A stretch of 64,000 bases of DNA from Acorus gramineus (taxonomy: Eukaryota; Streptophyta; Magnoliopsida; Acorales; Acoraceae), in assembly GCA_030737835.1 (NCBI GenBank), contig CM060855.1, positions 18,550,378 through 18,614,377 of the forward strand. The letters are read 5' to 3'. The number at the start of each line of letters is the position of its first letter. Position 1 is the stretch's first letter. Made by a program: the position numbers and the translations under genes. Shown here piece after piece: positions 42,837 through 55,673 of the stretch. The notes under the pieces were generated by a model. The model saw only the letters and a program-made list of their open reading frames with translations, ran no database searches and was not told the DNA's origin.

Positions 42837-45800
42837 TTCTGATTGGTGTGAGGTCAGCTTTGGTAGATTATGAATATGAATGTATTGCTTGAATTTCCAA
42901 AAGCACAATCTTAACCATTTCCCTCAACCCACATGATGGGTACTTCCAAATCACAAGGAGAGTTGTCGATGTGTTCTAAATGATGGGAAACCCACATTTA
43001 TGAAGTTTTAGATGATTGAAAGACATTGACACAATTATTTGTGTGGTGTAAAGTTCAGTATCACAGTGGAATATTTCCTGAGTTTTCAAACCCTGTGAAA
43101 CTTAAACTATGTGGAAATTATTGCTGTGGAAATCTTATGAACATTTTAAAATATGTTTTAAAAAGGGCCAATGAAAATGCCAACTATGGGTGTAGAAAAG
43201 AGGTAAGATACTGAGGTTAAAGGAAGCATTCCTCAGTTAGAAAAAGTGCACTTGAGTGTAATTCACATGTTAAAGGAAGCATTTCCTTATTAACTATCTG
43301 AATCGCATGATGTCCAATTCAGTTTTTTAAATTTAGATATAGAGGAAACTCATACTGTTGGATTTGGGGACCCTATCGTAATTTCAGCAGAGACTGGTTT
43401 GGGCATGGGCAGACCTTTATGGATCTCTTAATCTCTTAATCCTCTTCTGGAAGATCACATGCTCTAGATTATATTAAAGTGTTTGGATGTGCTAAAAACA
43501 GTTGTTGAAACAAAGCTAACATTCCCAATTTTTTTGGGGGACTTGCATTTTTTATTGCTTTCTGTTCTGGAAGAAGGAAATCTTGAAGTTGCATGGTTCA
43601 GGTGTTTGGAATTCAGATTTCTTGTGCTTCTGTATCCTTTGCAGGTTGAAGTTTGTTTAGTTGCTCTTTGACCTTTTTTTTTCGCGCAAGGGGTGCTTTA
43701 TTGACCAGTCTCATTTTTTCCCTTCAATGGAATCAGATTATGTCTAGATAGTGGTTTTTATCTCTATAAATTTTTCACACTGTTTGTTGTTTTGTAGTTT
43801 CTGAAATTAGCTGAATACTATGCTTCCCCCCACAGTTTTTTTGGTTCAAGTAATTACCTGTTGTCAGTTGTTGGTCCATTATGAGTGGCCTCTGATTCCT
43901 GTGTTTTCTCTGCAATGTTTTATGTTACATAAACGGACATTTGGATCCTTGTTTATAATGTCATTATTATTGTTATTATTATTAGTGTTGTACTGTTGTT
44001 GTTGAGTGAATGTCCAAGCATGACCTCCAATGTTTTACAGTTTAATGTATTCAGAATTTGGTTTATTTTATTGGTGGATGCTGTAGGTTGGTTGCAAAGA
44101 TCAGGTAAAGTGAACGGGCTGTCATTGATACACATCTCGCAGTAAGAAAAAAAGACTTATGAGGGTGTGTATTATTGCACTTGTTCTTGGTGGAGAATAG
44201 GTGTGGAAATTATTTATTTTGTAAGGTGAAAATCCATGTTTTAGCCATGCCATAGGCCTATTCAAACAATTTGTTTGGTAAGTCAGATACTTCCAAGTTT
44301 CTGTATATATATTTTTATATTGATATGTCTCCTGAACTATTCTTGTGTTAGTTCACTTGATTCCTTGTTTTCTCATTATTGATTTTTTTCTTACTCAAGT
44401 TCTTTAAAGAAACAAAATTTTGTTTGTTGTTGATGCTCTATCTTAGTTTTAAATAGCATGATTTTAATCATTTTATATTGTTTTTGCAGAATCAATTATC
44501 TTCTCTTTGGAGAAGGTAATTTAATATCCACTACTTAACTGCACTGACTGCAATTGCAAATCCAAATGCGCTAAGCTAACGTTATTCAGCAATCCCATTT
44601 TCCTTACGTCGAGTGATGACTAACACATTCTGTTGTTATTGGATATGTTATCTTATATAAATGTACAAGAAATGACATACATGAAATGAATTACCTTTTC
44701 AGAACTTAAACATCTCTATTTAAACATTATAACCCCATTAAAACATCAAATTAAATAGCAGATTCTCTATGAGGAATTACTTGATTGATAGGGCTGTTCT
44801 GTTAGATAGGCAACTATCAAGAGGAACAGATATTGAACTTCAAAGAAGGGTTCCTGAACCAGTTTTTTTGTATGTTGTTGACTTGTTTCCCATCAAGAGT
44901 ATATGTTCATTCTGTCAGATGGCCAGTCGAGAAAAGCCTCAATATAAGTTTTCTATCAAATGTTGGAAATTAATTTAAATGTGGATATCATTATGAAATT
45001 AACAGTCTGTCACAGATTTTGTGTTGTGTGCTTTCTTTCCCCCGCTAAATGACCGTCTATAGGTATTTTTTATATTATAATGTCTCGTATAAGTTATATG
45101 ATTTCAAGAGATGTGATGTTTATAATAATACAGATATAGAGTGATTAGTGAAGATGTATGAATCTGAAAAGATAAAAAATCAGATTATTGAAATGAACTT
45201 GTGCCTTTGAATTATTGTGTAACCAATAATTAATAATAACACGACTAGCGAAATTCTAGAGGATTGTGGAAGAAAGAAGGATGGAAAGACAGATACATTC
45301 CTGAATATAGGAGCACAATTTTATAATTGAATATAGTGCAGGAAGCTTTGGATTTACCTTGACAGAGGAGGATATAATAACAGAACACTATCTTGTGTGA
45401 TTTGGATAGTGAAGACCATTTTTAGTAACAAACTGAGAAAGGATTGATTGCTATGGATGGACAAGATGAGAGAGAAGTGAGAAGACTTCGATAGTGGTTG
45501 ATAGATTTGACAAGCAGAAGAAATCAAAGGACTTGGCTATTCTTGAGAATATTATAATCTCTCAACATTGTCCACTATCATGTTTTGAATTTTTAGCAGG
45601 AATGGTGGTGTATAGCACATGCTTTCATTACGTTTACATTTTCACCATCTTGTAGGTGTGTGTGGAAATTTTAGTGTTGTATTTGTTTGAGTATGAATAT
45701 TTTATAGCTTGGAAATTGGTTGCAATATGTTTACCATAGCTCTGTTTGTCTACTTGAGCATGCTGAAGTTGATATGATATCTACTTGATTGGGCTTGCTT

Positions 45801-47569
45801 ATTTTTATTTCATTCTCTACATGACAAATGCTTATGTTTATTTAATGATTTTCATGCAGCTTTCAAAAAGCTAACCTAATCACATTTGTTTTACTTTATT
45901 TTTTCAGAAAATTTTCATTGTAGAAATTGTGTTCCTTCAAGGGTAATTGATCTCCATCTATATTTTGGCCTTAACTATTCCTGAAATTTATAAGTGAAAA
46001 CCATTCAGTATAATTTTGTAACTATATACCTATTAACAATTATTTCCAAGGAAGAAATCATTTTCTGTAAAATTGAAATACCACTTGAAACTTGTGAGGT
46101 TTGAGATGACGTAAGTAGGAGGGGGGTTTGAAAAGTTAAAACACCGAAAATATGTTTAGATCCGCACTTAAAAATCTTTTACTTATCAAACGTGGAACCT
46201 GTTCAAAAGCAGATCCAAACGGGTCCATCGACATTGTTGGGATCCCTATCCACATAATGTGATGACTGGTCATGGGCGCTTCCTCGGATCCCCATCACAT
46301 CTTGACCTTTGTTGCGTCACAATGAGCATCATTTCGGAGGATTATATTATTTTTCAAACAGATATGACCAAAACCTCTTCTGCTATGCAGTTCTTGACTT
46401 GGTTACAACTTTTTTTGCTTTCTTTGACCACCAATAGATCAAACAGATTCCTTTCATCTCTCACCATTGCAGACACTTTCAGGTAACACATACTGAGGTA
46501 ATACACACTTCAATTTTGATACATTACATGTACATCAATCCAGAATGAGGTGTGGGTCTTTATTTTTCTTTTTTCTCTTTTGATTATTGCATTGATAAAA
46601 AGGCAATTTCATTATTTGAATCTTGCTTTCTGTTTCAATTGGGAGGTGTTGTGGGGGGGACCAAAAAGAAGTTCTTTGCATGACAAATCCATGCTGTGAA
46701 GAATTCACAGAAACAAACATCTAGAACAGTTTGAATTGCAGGTTTTTCTTGCAGGGGGACTCTCTCATAGTCTCATGATCTTCGGCGTGCACCGACGAAA
46801 AGCCAAAACTACTTTTGCATGCGCTGTGGTCCTCTGATGAACTCTTCTTCCATTTGCAGATTGGAAGTCTTTTGTTACCTAATTGGAGTGTTTTTGTTGT
46901 TGTTGTTGTTGTTTATGAATCAGTCATCACATGCATTTCCCTTTCAAGATTAAAGCAATCTTTTTTTCTTATTGAAGATGTGTATAGGAGGCTAACGTGT
47001 GGAAAAAAAAACAAGAGTGCTGATACACTAAACACTTTTGTAGTCATTTATGCAGATGCCACATCATCTAACATAGTATATGAAATCTCTATTTTAAACA
47101 ATATCAATACATACTAGGATTCAATTTTATGTATTTTATTTTTGTTGTAAAAAAATGTGTTTTCTTATTATCATATAAGTATGTATTTCAAAAAAATCCA
47201 AATGGAGCCTTAGCAAAGCTAACTCAGAGGAGGAGATCAAGGGTTGATTGGGTCTTGTATGACACAAAATGGTATTTTTTTTATTTTTTATTTTTTGAAA
47301 TTGTGGGCTTGAAATATGAGAAGTATCATTAATCAGCATCAACAATTCATGCATGAACTTTTAAAATTAACATTTTATTTGTATATGGTTTTACTGTTCA
47401 CAATAAATGGGCAAGTTTAGAATCAATTATCAAAAATAACTTACATGGATGATCAATTAAAATATTCAGAAACTGGAAACCAATTATTCTTTTTTTTTTT
47501 TAAACAACCAATATTGTTTTCTTGACTTTTATAACACATAAAATTTTTAAGGAAAATAATATGCCCGGC
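42837..47569. other. Unassigned region right of the tRNA array
   Basis: Less AT-rich and more gene-like than other spacers, with scattered splice-like signals: TTTTTGCAG before AATCAATTATC near 44490, and TTTTTTCAG near 45908. No chain of exons or domain could be assembled. Short frames at 43483-43671, 44769-44978, 46259-46486 and 46815-47117 have no recognised similarity. The stretch 46095-46225, ending CAGATCCAAACGGGTCC, looks like a Tourist-like MITE end. Possibly an old pseudogene or introns of a gene with undetected short exons. Confidence 0.3.
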
Positions 47570-47830
47570 CTCCACTACAGCTCCAATTGCAATGTACATC
47601 GGTTTTTTTTTTTTTTTTTAAATCATACACTCTCCAAATGTAGTGCATGTCGTTATATGAAATTAAATATATACTGATTTACATTAGTGTATTTTTTTCA
47701 AGTTAAAAAAATGATAAATTTTTTTGCGTCATATACTATAATAGAACCTCATACACTATGATAGCGTAATAGCACATGGAGTTGCAAAATAGACTGTAAA
47801 ATAGACTGAGTGTATCAGCGCTGAAATTGT
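47570..47830. repeat. Dispersed repeat family B copy
   Basis: Contains ACATTAGTGTATTTTTTTC and AAAATAGACTGAGTGTATCAG, matching other family B copies, in an AT-rich context. Ends are approximate. Confidence 0.5.
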
Positions 47831-48660
47831 AATTCAAAACTAAAATCTAAAGTTCAGAAGAGCACATGTAGGAAATGATTATACGAAGTTCCCAATCTTG
47901 AAAAAGTAACATATTCATGTTTCTTGTAGAACCTTAGGTTTACATAAACTACATGTCATAACCAATCATTTGTTTTTTGTTTTTGTTTTTTTATTGAAAA
48001 AGGTAGATCTTGTTACCGTCACTTCTATTATTAAAAGTGAGTTACAAATCTGAATTGGGAATCATAAAATCCAATTATTTGTAAAATCAATTTAAAAAAA
48101 ATCATGGTAGAAGCAAATTATTATTGTTTTGATGACTTTTTTTGTGTGTCAGTCCGAAAACAAAAACCAAAGTCCCATAAACTATTATTGCAGTATTGGC
48201 TTCAAATGGAAATATGAACCAAAATAGGTACAGAGATAATGCAAATTTTCATTTATATTATATTCTAATATGTTTATCAAGATGAGTGAGTCTCATTTTG
48301 TGAAAGAAAAAAAAAATGAAAATCTTGGTCCAATCATCCAGACATAACTCGAACTTCAAGGTATAACTGAATTCAAATTTTGAATAAGAAATGACAAGGT
48401 AAGTTGTTTTTTATTTATTTATTTATTTATTTATTTTTGGGGAGGGGGACACAATGTTGACATAAATACACATGTTTTCAATGATCAGTGAAAGAAAAGA
48501 AAAATGTTAAGAATTTAGAGAGATTTAATTTTGAGACATGCATGATGTTTGCCATAGATCCTATGGTATCCACAAAATGTGTTATCATAATATATAACTA
48601 AATTCCATGAAATGAAATGCAGGAAATAAGGTAACATAATTAATGTACTTTTTCTAAACT

Positions 48661-49363
48661 AATCTTTAGGGATCATGGATTCTAATGAAAACTTCATTTC
48701 ATATCAATTAATTTATAGTCTTATCAGAAAATATAAGATTTTGTGAGAATAATTTTAATAAAACTAGTGATCGGGGAGTGGACAACCAAATAGACACGTC
48801 TAAAATGACATTTATGTGATGTTGTTGGGTAACACACAAAATTTCTATCAATATTATATCAGTTATGCTGGTTTATCAGTACTCTAGATAAGATATAATT
48901 TATTGTTGATGGGATAAATCTACTAAAAATATTTTGAAATCATAAATCACAAGTTATGCTTAATTTTATTGATATCAAGCTTCCATGAAGTTTATGCTTT
49001 TTTAAAAAAAAAAAATAATCTCTAGGATAAATGGAAAGGAATAATTCATTTCATATCAATTAATTACTAGTTAGTATTATCACAAAATATAAGATTTTGT
49101 GAGAACAATTTAATAATATTAGTGATCGGGTGGTTGACAACTAAATAGACGACACAACTAAAGTAGCATTTGTATATATGACGTGTTTTTTTGCGTAACA
49201 CGTAAATTTCACATCAATATTACATCAATTATGCTGGTTTATCATAAGATATGACTTAGTTTTTTATAGAACAAGTCAAATGGCCAAAAATATTTTCAAA
49301 CCATAAATCACAAATTATGCTTCATCTTTGTCCATATCCTGCTTCCCCAAAGTTTATTTTCTA
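48661..49363. repeat. Diverged direct duplication of about 340 bp
   Basis: Two copies (48661-49000 and 49017-49363) share a series of blocks in the same order: TTCATTTCATATCAATTAAT, ATATAAGATTTTGTGAGAA, TAGTGATCGG, TTATGCTGGTTTATCA, ATAAATCACAA. Neither has a convincing reading frame. Confidence 0.75.
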
Positions 49364-49971
49364 TTTTGCAAACAAAATATGAAAAATGTAGACCTAAAAA
49401 GGGACACATGATTAGTGACAAACATATATCATTGAGAACTTCATAATATTCAGAAAATATGATCATAGAAAAATATTTCAAGTGATACTAAGACTAGAAT
49501 ATCAATCTCTCAGACCAAAAAATCCTGTCACATACCTAAAATTTCATGATCCAAAAAAAAGATAGATGGCAAAAAACATAAATGGCCCATCTCATCACAT
49601 GCAAACCATCCATATTCACAGGCATTCCATGTCCACATTTCATGAGGACAAATATATATTCACTTAAATAAAATAAAAAACCTGAATAGGGTTACCAATG
49701 ACTTATATATTCTTGCATGAGAGAGTAAAAACTGAATATATATATATATATATAACCCTACTGTAAACCAGAACTAGAAAAACCAATTAGAGGAAATGAA
49801 GAGGAATGCAAGAGAAAACGAAGGAAAAGCTGTAAAAGATACCTGACATTCTCTCATATGGAGAAGATTCAAAATGACCAATCCTTCAATCCATTCAAGA
49901 GACAAATATAAGATGTGTTTTATATGGGTTGACCTGCCAGAGAAGGTTAGAACAAGAACAAAAACAGTATA

Positions 49972-49975
<4 letters not shown>
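49364..49975. other. Intergenic DNA downstream of the NAC gene
   Basis: No gene is visible. A short (TA)n run lies at 49736-49753. Confidence 0.5.
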
Positions 49976-50035
<60 letters not shown>

Positions 50036-50045
50036 CCCTCCCCCC

Positions 50046-50087
<42 letters not shown>
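49976..50087. repeat. Long compound (CT)n microsatellite
   Basis: About 112 bases of CT dinucleotide, interrupted once by CCCTCCCCTCCCCCCCTCC near 50030-50049. It lies about 355 bases downstream of the NAC stop codon. Confidence 0.95.
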
Positions 50088-50090
<3 letters not shown>

Positions 50091-50222
50091 ATGCAGAAAA
50101 CAACAACAACAACAAGAACAATTTCATCCCTGAAACCTTGTCTGCATTAGAATTCATAATCACCCAAAACACAAGAATAACAGATCAAATATATAAAAGC
50201 CAAGTGAGAAGCTTCACATGAA

Positions 50223-50228
50223 TTTATT
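50223..50228 (-). terminator. NAC035: Candidate polyadenylation signal of the NAC gene
   Basis: The minus strand reads AATAAA about 215 bases downstream of the stop codon, a usual plant 3' UTR length. Confidence 0.4.
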
Positions 50229-50442
50229 GCACTTGGCAAATACAAAATAACAATATAAGTTTTTCTTTGTTTTTCTCTGTCATTCACATCCACATAAACC
50301 TAAAAAGAAAATAAAAGAGGTCACATATTATATAGGCAAACTATAGTAACCAACAACAAGTGATACATGAACTAATTAATCAATTGTTTATAATTATGTT
50401 TTGCTTTCACAAACCATCACCTCCTTCAATTCATTAGTACCC

Positions 50443-52126
50443 TCACTTGAAACTATTATACTCACGACTCGCCGTCTCTAGCGCCGCCGGATTCCACTCC
50501 CAAAGCTTATCAGAGAAGGCGGTCGCCGCCACCGGAGTCAAAGGACTCAAAAGAGCATTCAGTGGGAGCTGTTGTTGTTGTTGTTGCATTGGGAAGGCTT
50601 GGAGTTGTTGAGTGTTGTTGTATGTGTTTTGGTACCCAACAAGTCTTTGGAGGTCATCAAGAGCACTGGTTGGCATTGAAGATGTGGATGAAGAAGGGGA
50701 GGTGAAGTGTTTCATCTTGTCTTCTTCGGTGGATGTCGTCGAGCTCATCGGAGCTACGACGATGGGGAGGACTTGTTCGTGTAGCTTATCGAAGTCCGGT
50801 AAGGATGGAGGGTTCGATCCGGTGAGGATTCGATTGTCTTCGTTGTTGTTGTCATTGTTTTTCTTCATTGGGGCGGCGGATCTCGATGAGGATGGCTTGT
50901 AAGAGAGCGTCCCAGGGAGGCGAGAGTGGTCGTCGACGCCGGGCCTTTTGTAGACTCTGCAGAGGGAGATCTCGGCCTGTGTTGATGATGGAAAGAGGTA
51001 TCAATTGTAGTTGTGAATGAACTAGATATAGAATTTTGTAAATGAAGTTCTAATATAATGTGTGTCAAGAACAACCCATATGTTGTTTGGATTATTTGGT
51101 GGTTTTAGATGAGAATTGAAGGCCTAAGAAGGCCAAGAAAGTTGAATATGTTTGGAACAAGAATTCCATTTCATTGAACAACTATTGCTCATGAGAGAGA
51201 TCAATCAAAGAAATATGAGATCTCATTTTTTTTCTTCGCATGAAAATCAAGTCCAAGAAACTTTAGCAAAAGTAAACGCTTTGTGGAAAGTACAAAAGAT
51301 CTTTTAAAGTGGTTGAATCTAGCTAATTCAAAGAGAGGACATGAAAGTCTTCAAAACATTCCTTTTAGAGATCACAGTCACACACGATATATTTTTATAA
51401 TCTTCCACAAGTTCTATTAATATGGATATAAAAGGAAACCCTAATTTTTTTTGTTGTACTAACTAAAATTCAATCAAAATCTAAATTTCACCTTCTGATA
51501 CCGATCTGTCTCATTTTGGGGCAACCTGTACTCATTCATGATCCAACTAGTCCTCACCCCCTTGGGGGCCTTCCCTGAATAGAACACCAAGGTCTTCTTC
51601 AGCCCAATCTGCCTCGAATTCTCCGCCCGAATCATCCGATCCGCCCCCGTCGCCTTCCAGTACCCTGACGTCGTCACCCGATTCGGCCGATCCCCGTTCC
51701 TGTACTTCCGGTCCCTTGGCACATAAAAGAACCACTCCTTTTCTCCTATTGCCGCCAGTGCTGAAAAAACAAACAGCCGAGAGTCAGTTTGACGTTTATT
51801 CTCGTTCTTCAATTTATGAACAACAGAAGAATTCTTCTTCTGGACCAAATTTTAATACCAGGGAGCTCCCAGGGGTCGTAGCGGTAGAGATCGAGGGAGG
51901 TGATGAGCTCGACGTTGAAGCGCTTGCCCTGGACCTTGCGGCGGAGGTAGAAGTCGATGAGCTCCTCCTCAGTGGGGTGGAAGCGGAATCCAGGCATCAC
52001 GACGTCGTGTTCATGGTCGTCCTTCTCTTCGTTGTTGTTGCAGTTCATGGTGGCCGACACTGCCATGAACCTCTGGCGGTGGTGGTGGTCTGCGGCAGCG
52101 ATGGATTCTGGATGGAATCCTACCAT
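50443..52126 (-). CDS. NAC035: NAC-domain transcription factor, NAC035/LOV1-like, complete
   Basis: Nuclear DNA-binding regulator; Arabidopsis NAC035 (LOV1) delays flowering and affects cold response. Three exons join in frame: 52126-51859, 51760-51492, 50976-50443 (268, 269 and 534 nt), giving 356 aa. Introns are 98 and 515 bp with GT..AG ends. The start is the first ATG (MVGFHPES); upstream codons lack an ATG. After an acidic, His-rich N-terminus, the NAC domain runs about 44-191 with subdomains A to [83 protein letters not shown], then [11 protein letters not shown]. The long pre-domain extension and the C-terminal words [10 protein letters not shown] and LWEWNP distinguish the NAC035 type. 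The C-terminal half is Ser/Gln-rich, with a Q6 run, as expected of an activation region. No membrane segment is visible. No damaging mutation was seen. Confidence 0.95.
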
Positions 52127-52300
52127 GTTTGATTGGGGCAAATATATAGGGTTTTTTTTTGGGGGAGTTTGGGTAGTCCAAGTGGTGTGGTGTGGGAGGA
52201 GAGAGAGATAAGAGAGTGAGAGAGAGAAAGAGGTGGGCTGATTTAGGTTTTTTTTTTTGTTTTTTCTTTATTGTTGAGTCTCTTATGTATATGAGAGAGT
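52127..52300 (-). promoter_or_regulatory. NAC035: NAC 5' leader and proximal promoter
   Basis: Just upstream of the ATG, the minus strand is CT-rich (complement of GAGAGAGATAAGAGAG at 52198-52215), typical of plant leaders. Farther up, CATATACATAAGAG at about 52286 is a poor TATA candidate. I cannot define the transcription start. Confidence 0.35.
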
Positions 52301-54880
52301 TGTGAAAAGGACACAATAAAAGAGTGGGACAGGTAGGTTTAAATCCACAGCGGTGATTGCCACCCCCACCCACAAATCTCACTGTTTCTTCACTTCTTTT
52401 CTTTTTCTTTCTTTCTTTCTTTCTTTTTTCAGCCTTTTATTTTCGCTTACTTCTGTTAATTTTTTTTTCCATGAGTTGTTTGAGAGATGAGGTGTAGTCA
52501 ATGCTGTATTGGATCACATCAGTTATTGTCAGTTTATAATTTGGACACTAAAACATTGATCTTATTGAAAATAACTACATGTGAAATTGTAATATTTCGA
52601 TCTCTTGGATCTCATCTGGTTGTCTGACCTTGCTTTTTTTCTTTTTTGTTTTAATTTTAATTTTAACTGCTTTTGTATAAAAAGAAAATGTTTATGTAAA
52701 CGCAGGCATAGCTAAGCATGCATGCATGCATATGTATGCAGGGGTTGTTTAGTTTTCTTTCGTTATCCCGACTAATTAGTCATTAATTAGGGTCAACAAT
52801 GATCAGTTTTTCTGAAGAGTCTTGCTTTATATAATGTATAGTCCACTGTATATTCTCTGTGGGGAAAGGGAAATAATTTATATAGATTTTTTTATGACTA
52901 ACACCTGAAATTAGAGGCAATTATATCATTGGCCGAGCAAAGTTATGTTTGCCAAATTTCTTTCAGTTTGGATAATTTCTCATAATTATATTTCACAGTT
53001 ATCTTTGTACATTCACTGTTCTTTATCTCATATCATTTATAAATATACACTTACCATACAGAAAGGAATCATTGCCCCATATTACCTCGTGATACCCACT
53101 CCACTCAAATAATCCATCATTCATTATAAGATGCCAATAGTAACTTGAAAAGAAAAATGATTTGTGAATTTTTTATGGTAGTTAATTAAAATTGGACTTC
53201 ATAAAAATTATAGGTGGATGGGTTGAAATTTTCCATCATATAAAATCATTTTACGCATGCCAAATTTTTTTAACTCACTAATTCAAAGGAAAATAAACCC
53301 CATGCATAATTGAAACATCAGTGTTTAGATCATTCTATTGTCATTTGTTTTTTTTCTAATAAGGTTAAATTGTATTGCAAGAATATCAAACTCTCATGTT
53401 TTTTTTATAGTGAAAAGATTAAAGAAAAAGAAAAATTGATCTGACCCAAATTTCCTAAAATTAGGAATATTTATACAAATGTTACCAATCTTTTATAAAA
53501 ACTGAAAATCCTTTAGGAAAAAAGCTGCTGATGCACTCCATCTTTTTTGTAATTATTTTATAGACTCTATGCTAATAGTTCTACAATATATTTTATTATT
53601 AAAAATGTAAAAATATATGCATTTAATTTATAAAAGTATGTACTCCTTAACTATGTATATATGTTATAAAAAAATCAAAATGTGTGTTAATGTTGTCTAA
53701 AGTTAAAATGACTAATCATAACATTTTCATTAAAACAAAAGTTCAATTGAGAATGTAAGTCTACCTAAATCCTTATCCCTTATCAGAGGAGAATTTCTTC
53801 AAATGATGAAAATGCTTGCTTTACCTGCATCACTGTGCTGCTCATGTTCAATGTGATCTTATAATATCTCAAAATTAATAAGGAATTAGATTAGGTGACT
53901 ACCTATCCAAAGTTGTTTTAACAAGTTCTAATACAATGATCAACTTTTTTTTCATGTACTTCACATAAACACCTCCAACTCAGTTAGCCTCTAAGGGAGG
54001 GAAGGCAACTGAATGTTGGTTGCATCCCCTTAGCTGCTGACTGATTGAAAATTAAAAAAAAAATATTATTATTATGAGTGAAGAAAATTACACTCATGTT
54101 ACTTCCATGTAATATCTTTTAAATGTAGTATTTTTAGTGTTTTTATGTTTTTCCTCTTCTCTTTACATATCATCTTATATCAAATTTATAAATAATATTC
54201 ATGTAATATCTTTGTAATCTAAAGAACAATATTGAAAAGTATACTCTCTTATGATTTTATGTTTCTCCTCTTCTTTTAATTTATGATGCAAATTAAAAAT
54301 AGGGTTCTTTTAATTTCATTATTTTATAATTTTTTATAATTATTTATTTATGATTTTGTTGAATCAATCAAAAAAATGTCATATTTGCAATACTTCTCTA
54401 TTAAAGGTGACTTTTTTCTCTTTTTCTGTGTCACTTTCCTGTGGTTGCTATGTTTCTGTGGTTTGGAACATTGCCTCAACTTACAACAATAAGAAACACA
54501 TACCAATCTTTACAACAGTGAAAAGAAAGTGCTCAAACACTCAGTCCGTGTTGCAGTTTCATTTGCAGTTTGGAAACAGTTTCACATTCCTGCCTATACA
54601 TTGTGATAGTATAGCATATACTGCTTGATACTATAATATATATTACATATCGCAGTGTATGAAAATGAACAAATATATTAACTTTTATAACAATATGTAC
54701 TTCAACATGCAAGTGCATATTTTTTTTAAAAAAAGAAAATCAATAAATATCACAGACAGGACAACATATAGGGTTGTTGGGGCATGTCATTTTCCAGTGA
54801 GGCGTGGTTCAATGAATTAACTTAATAACAGTAAAAAACACACACATCAATTCATCTTTACAACAATGAAAAAAAAGAAA
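52301..54880. other. AT-rich intergenic DNA upstream of the NAC gene
   Basis: No gene is visible. Simple repeats include CTTT units at about 52395-52427 and TGCATGCATGCATGC at 52718-52732. Confidence 0.5.
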
Positions 54881-55400
54881 AAATCCAAATAACCCCTTGT
54901 AAACTGTTCAAAATCCATATAATCCTTTTACTTTTTCTAAAGTTCATATAATACACTGAAAACCCTTACGTAAATCTAAATGACCCTCTGAGTTAAACTT
55001 CCGTTAACAGATGAGGAATATTCTACGAGTATTCTGTTTGATTTACTCTGACTAAAAACATAGTATACCAAACCCTCCAACAATGTGTTAAAAATGTGAA
55101 AAAACCTCTATAAATAATGATTTTGCCTCTTTGAATAAACTATAACACCTTATATACATGAGTAAAATCATTATTTACATATGATTTTTTACATTTTTAA
55201 CACATTATAAGGGTTTTAGTATACTGTATTTTCAGTCAAGATTAACCAAATAAAATATTCGCATCCTCACTTGTCAATGAAAATTGAACTCAGTGGACCA
55301 TTTTGATTTACACAAGTATTTTGAGGAGGTTTGGACTTAAGAAAAAATCAATGGGTTATATAGATTTGAGATAGCACACAGGGGGTCATATGAAAATTTT
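54881..55400. mobile_element. Foldback (palindromic) repeat, copy 2
   Basis: Homologous to 14341-14840. Opens AAATCCAAATAACCCCTTG and ends GGGGGTCATATGAAAATTTT. Inner paired blocks include ATAGTATACCAAACCCTCC with GGGTTTTAGTATACTGT and ACAATGTGTTAAAAATGTG with TACATTTTTAACACATT. Confidence 0.68.
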
Positions 55401-55638
55401 GGTTTCAAATTTCACATTATCAACCAAGCAAAACAATTTCACATTATCATATAATACACACACACATATATATATATATATATAACTCTCTCTCTACATA
55501 GAGGGACCACTTTGAAGAATTCCTCGTAGGGGAAAAGCCTGACGAGTCAAAGATAATCCGTGAATACTTTGTATAGATTGTGACAAACACACATAACATG
55601 ATCTCTGAATCTGAATCTCACCCTATCTTTTGTTCTTG

Positions 55639-55673
<35 letters not shown>

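Noticed and set aside
49895..50150. Arg/Glu- and Ser/Leu-repeat proteins near 50.0 kb
   Set aside because: These are translations of the (CT)n microsatellite.
51547..52382. Additional frames overlapping the NAC exons on both strands
   Set aside because: They overlap exons whose NAC-domain translation is unambiguous and continue into introns or the promoter.
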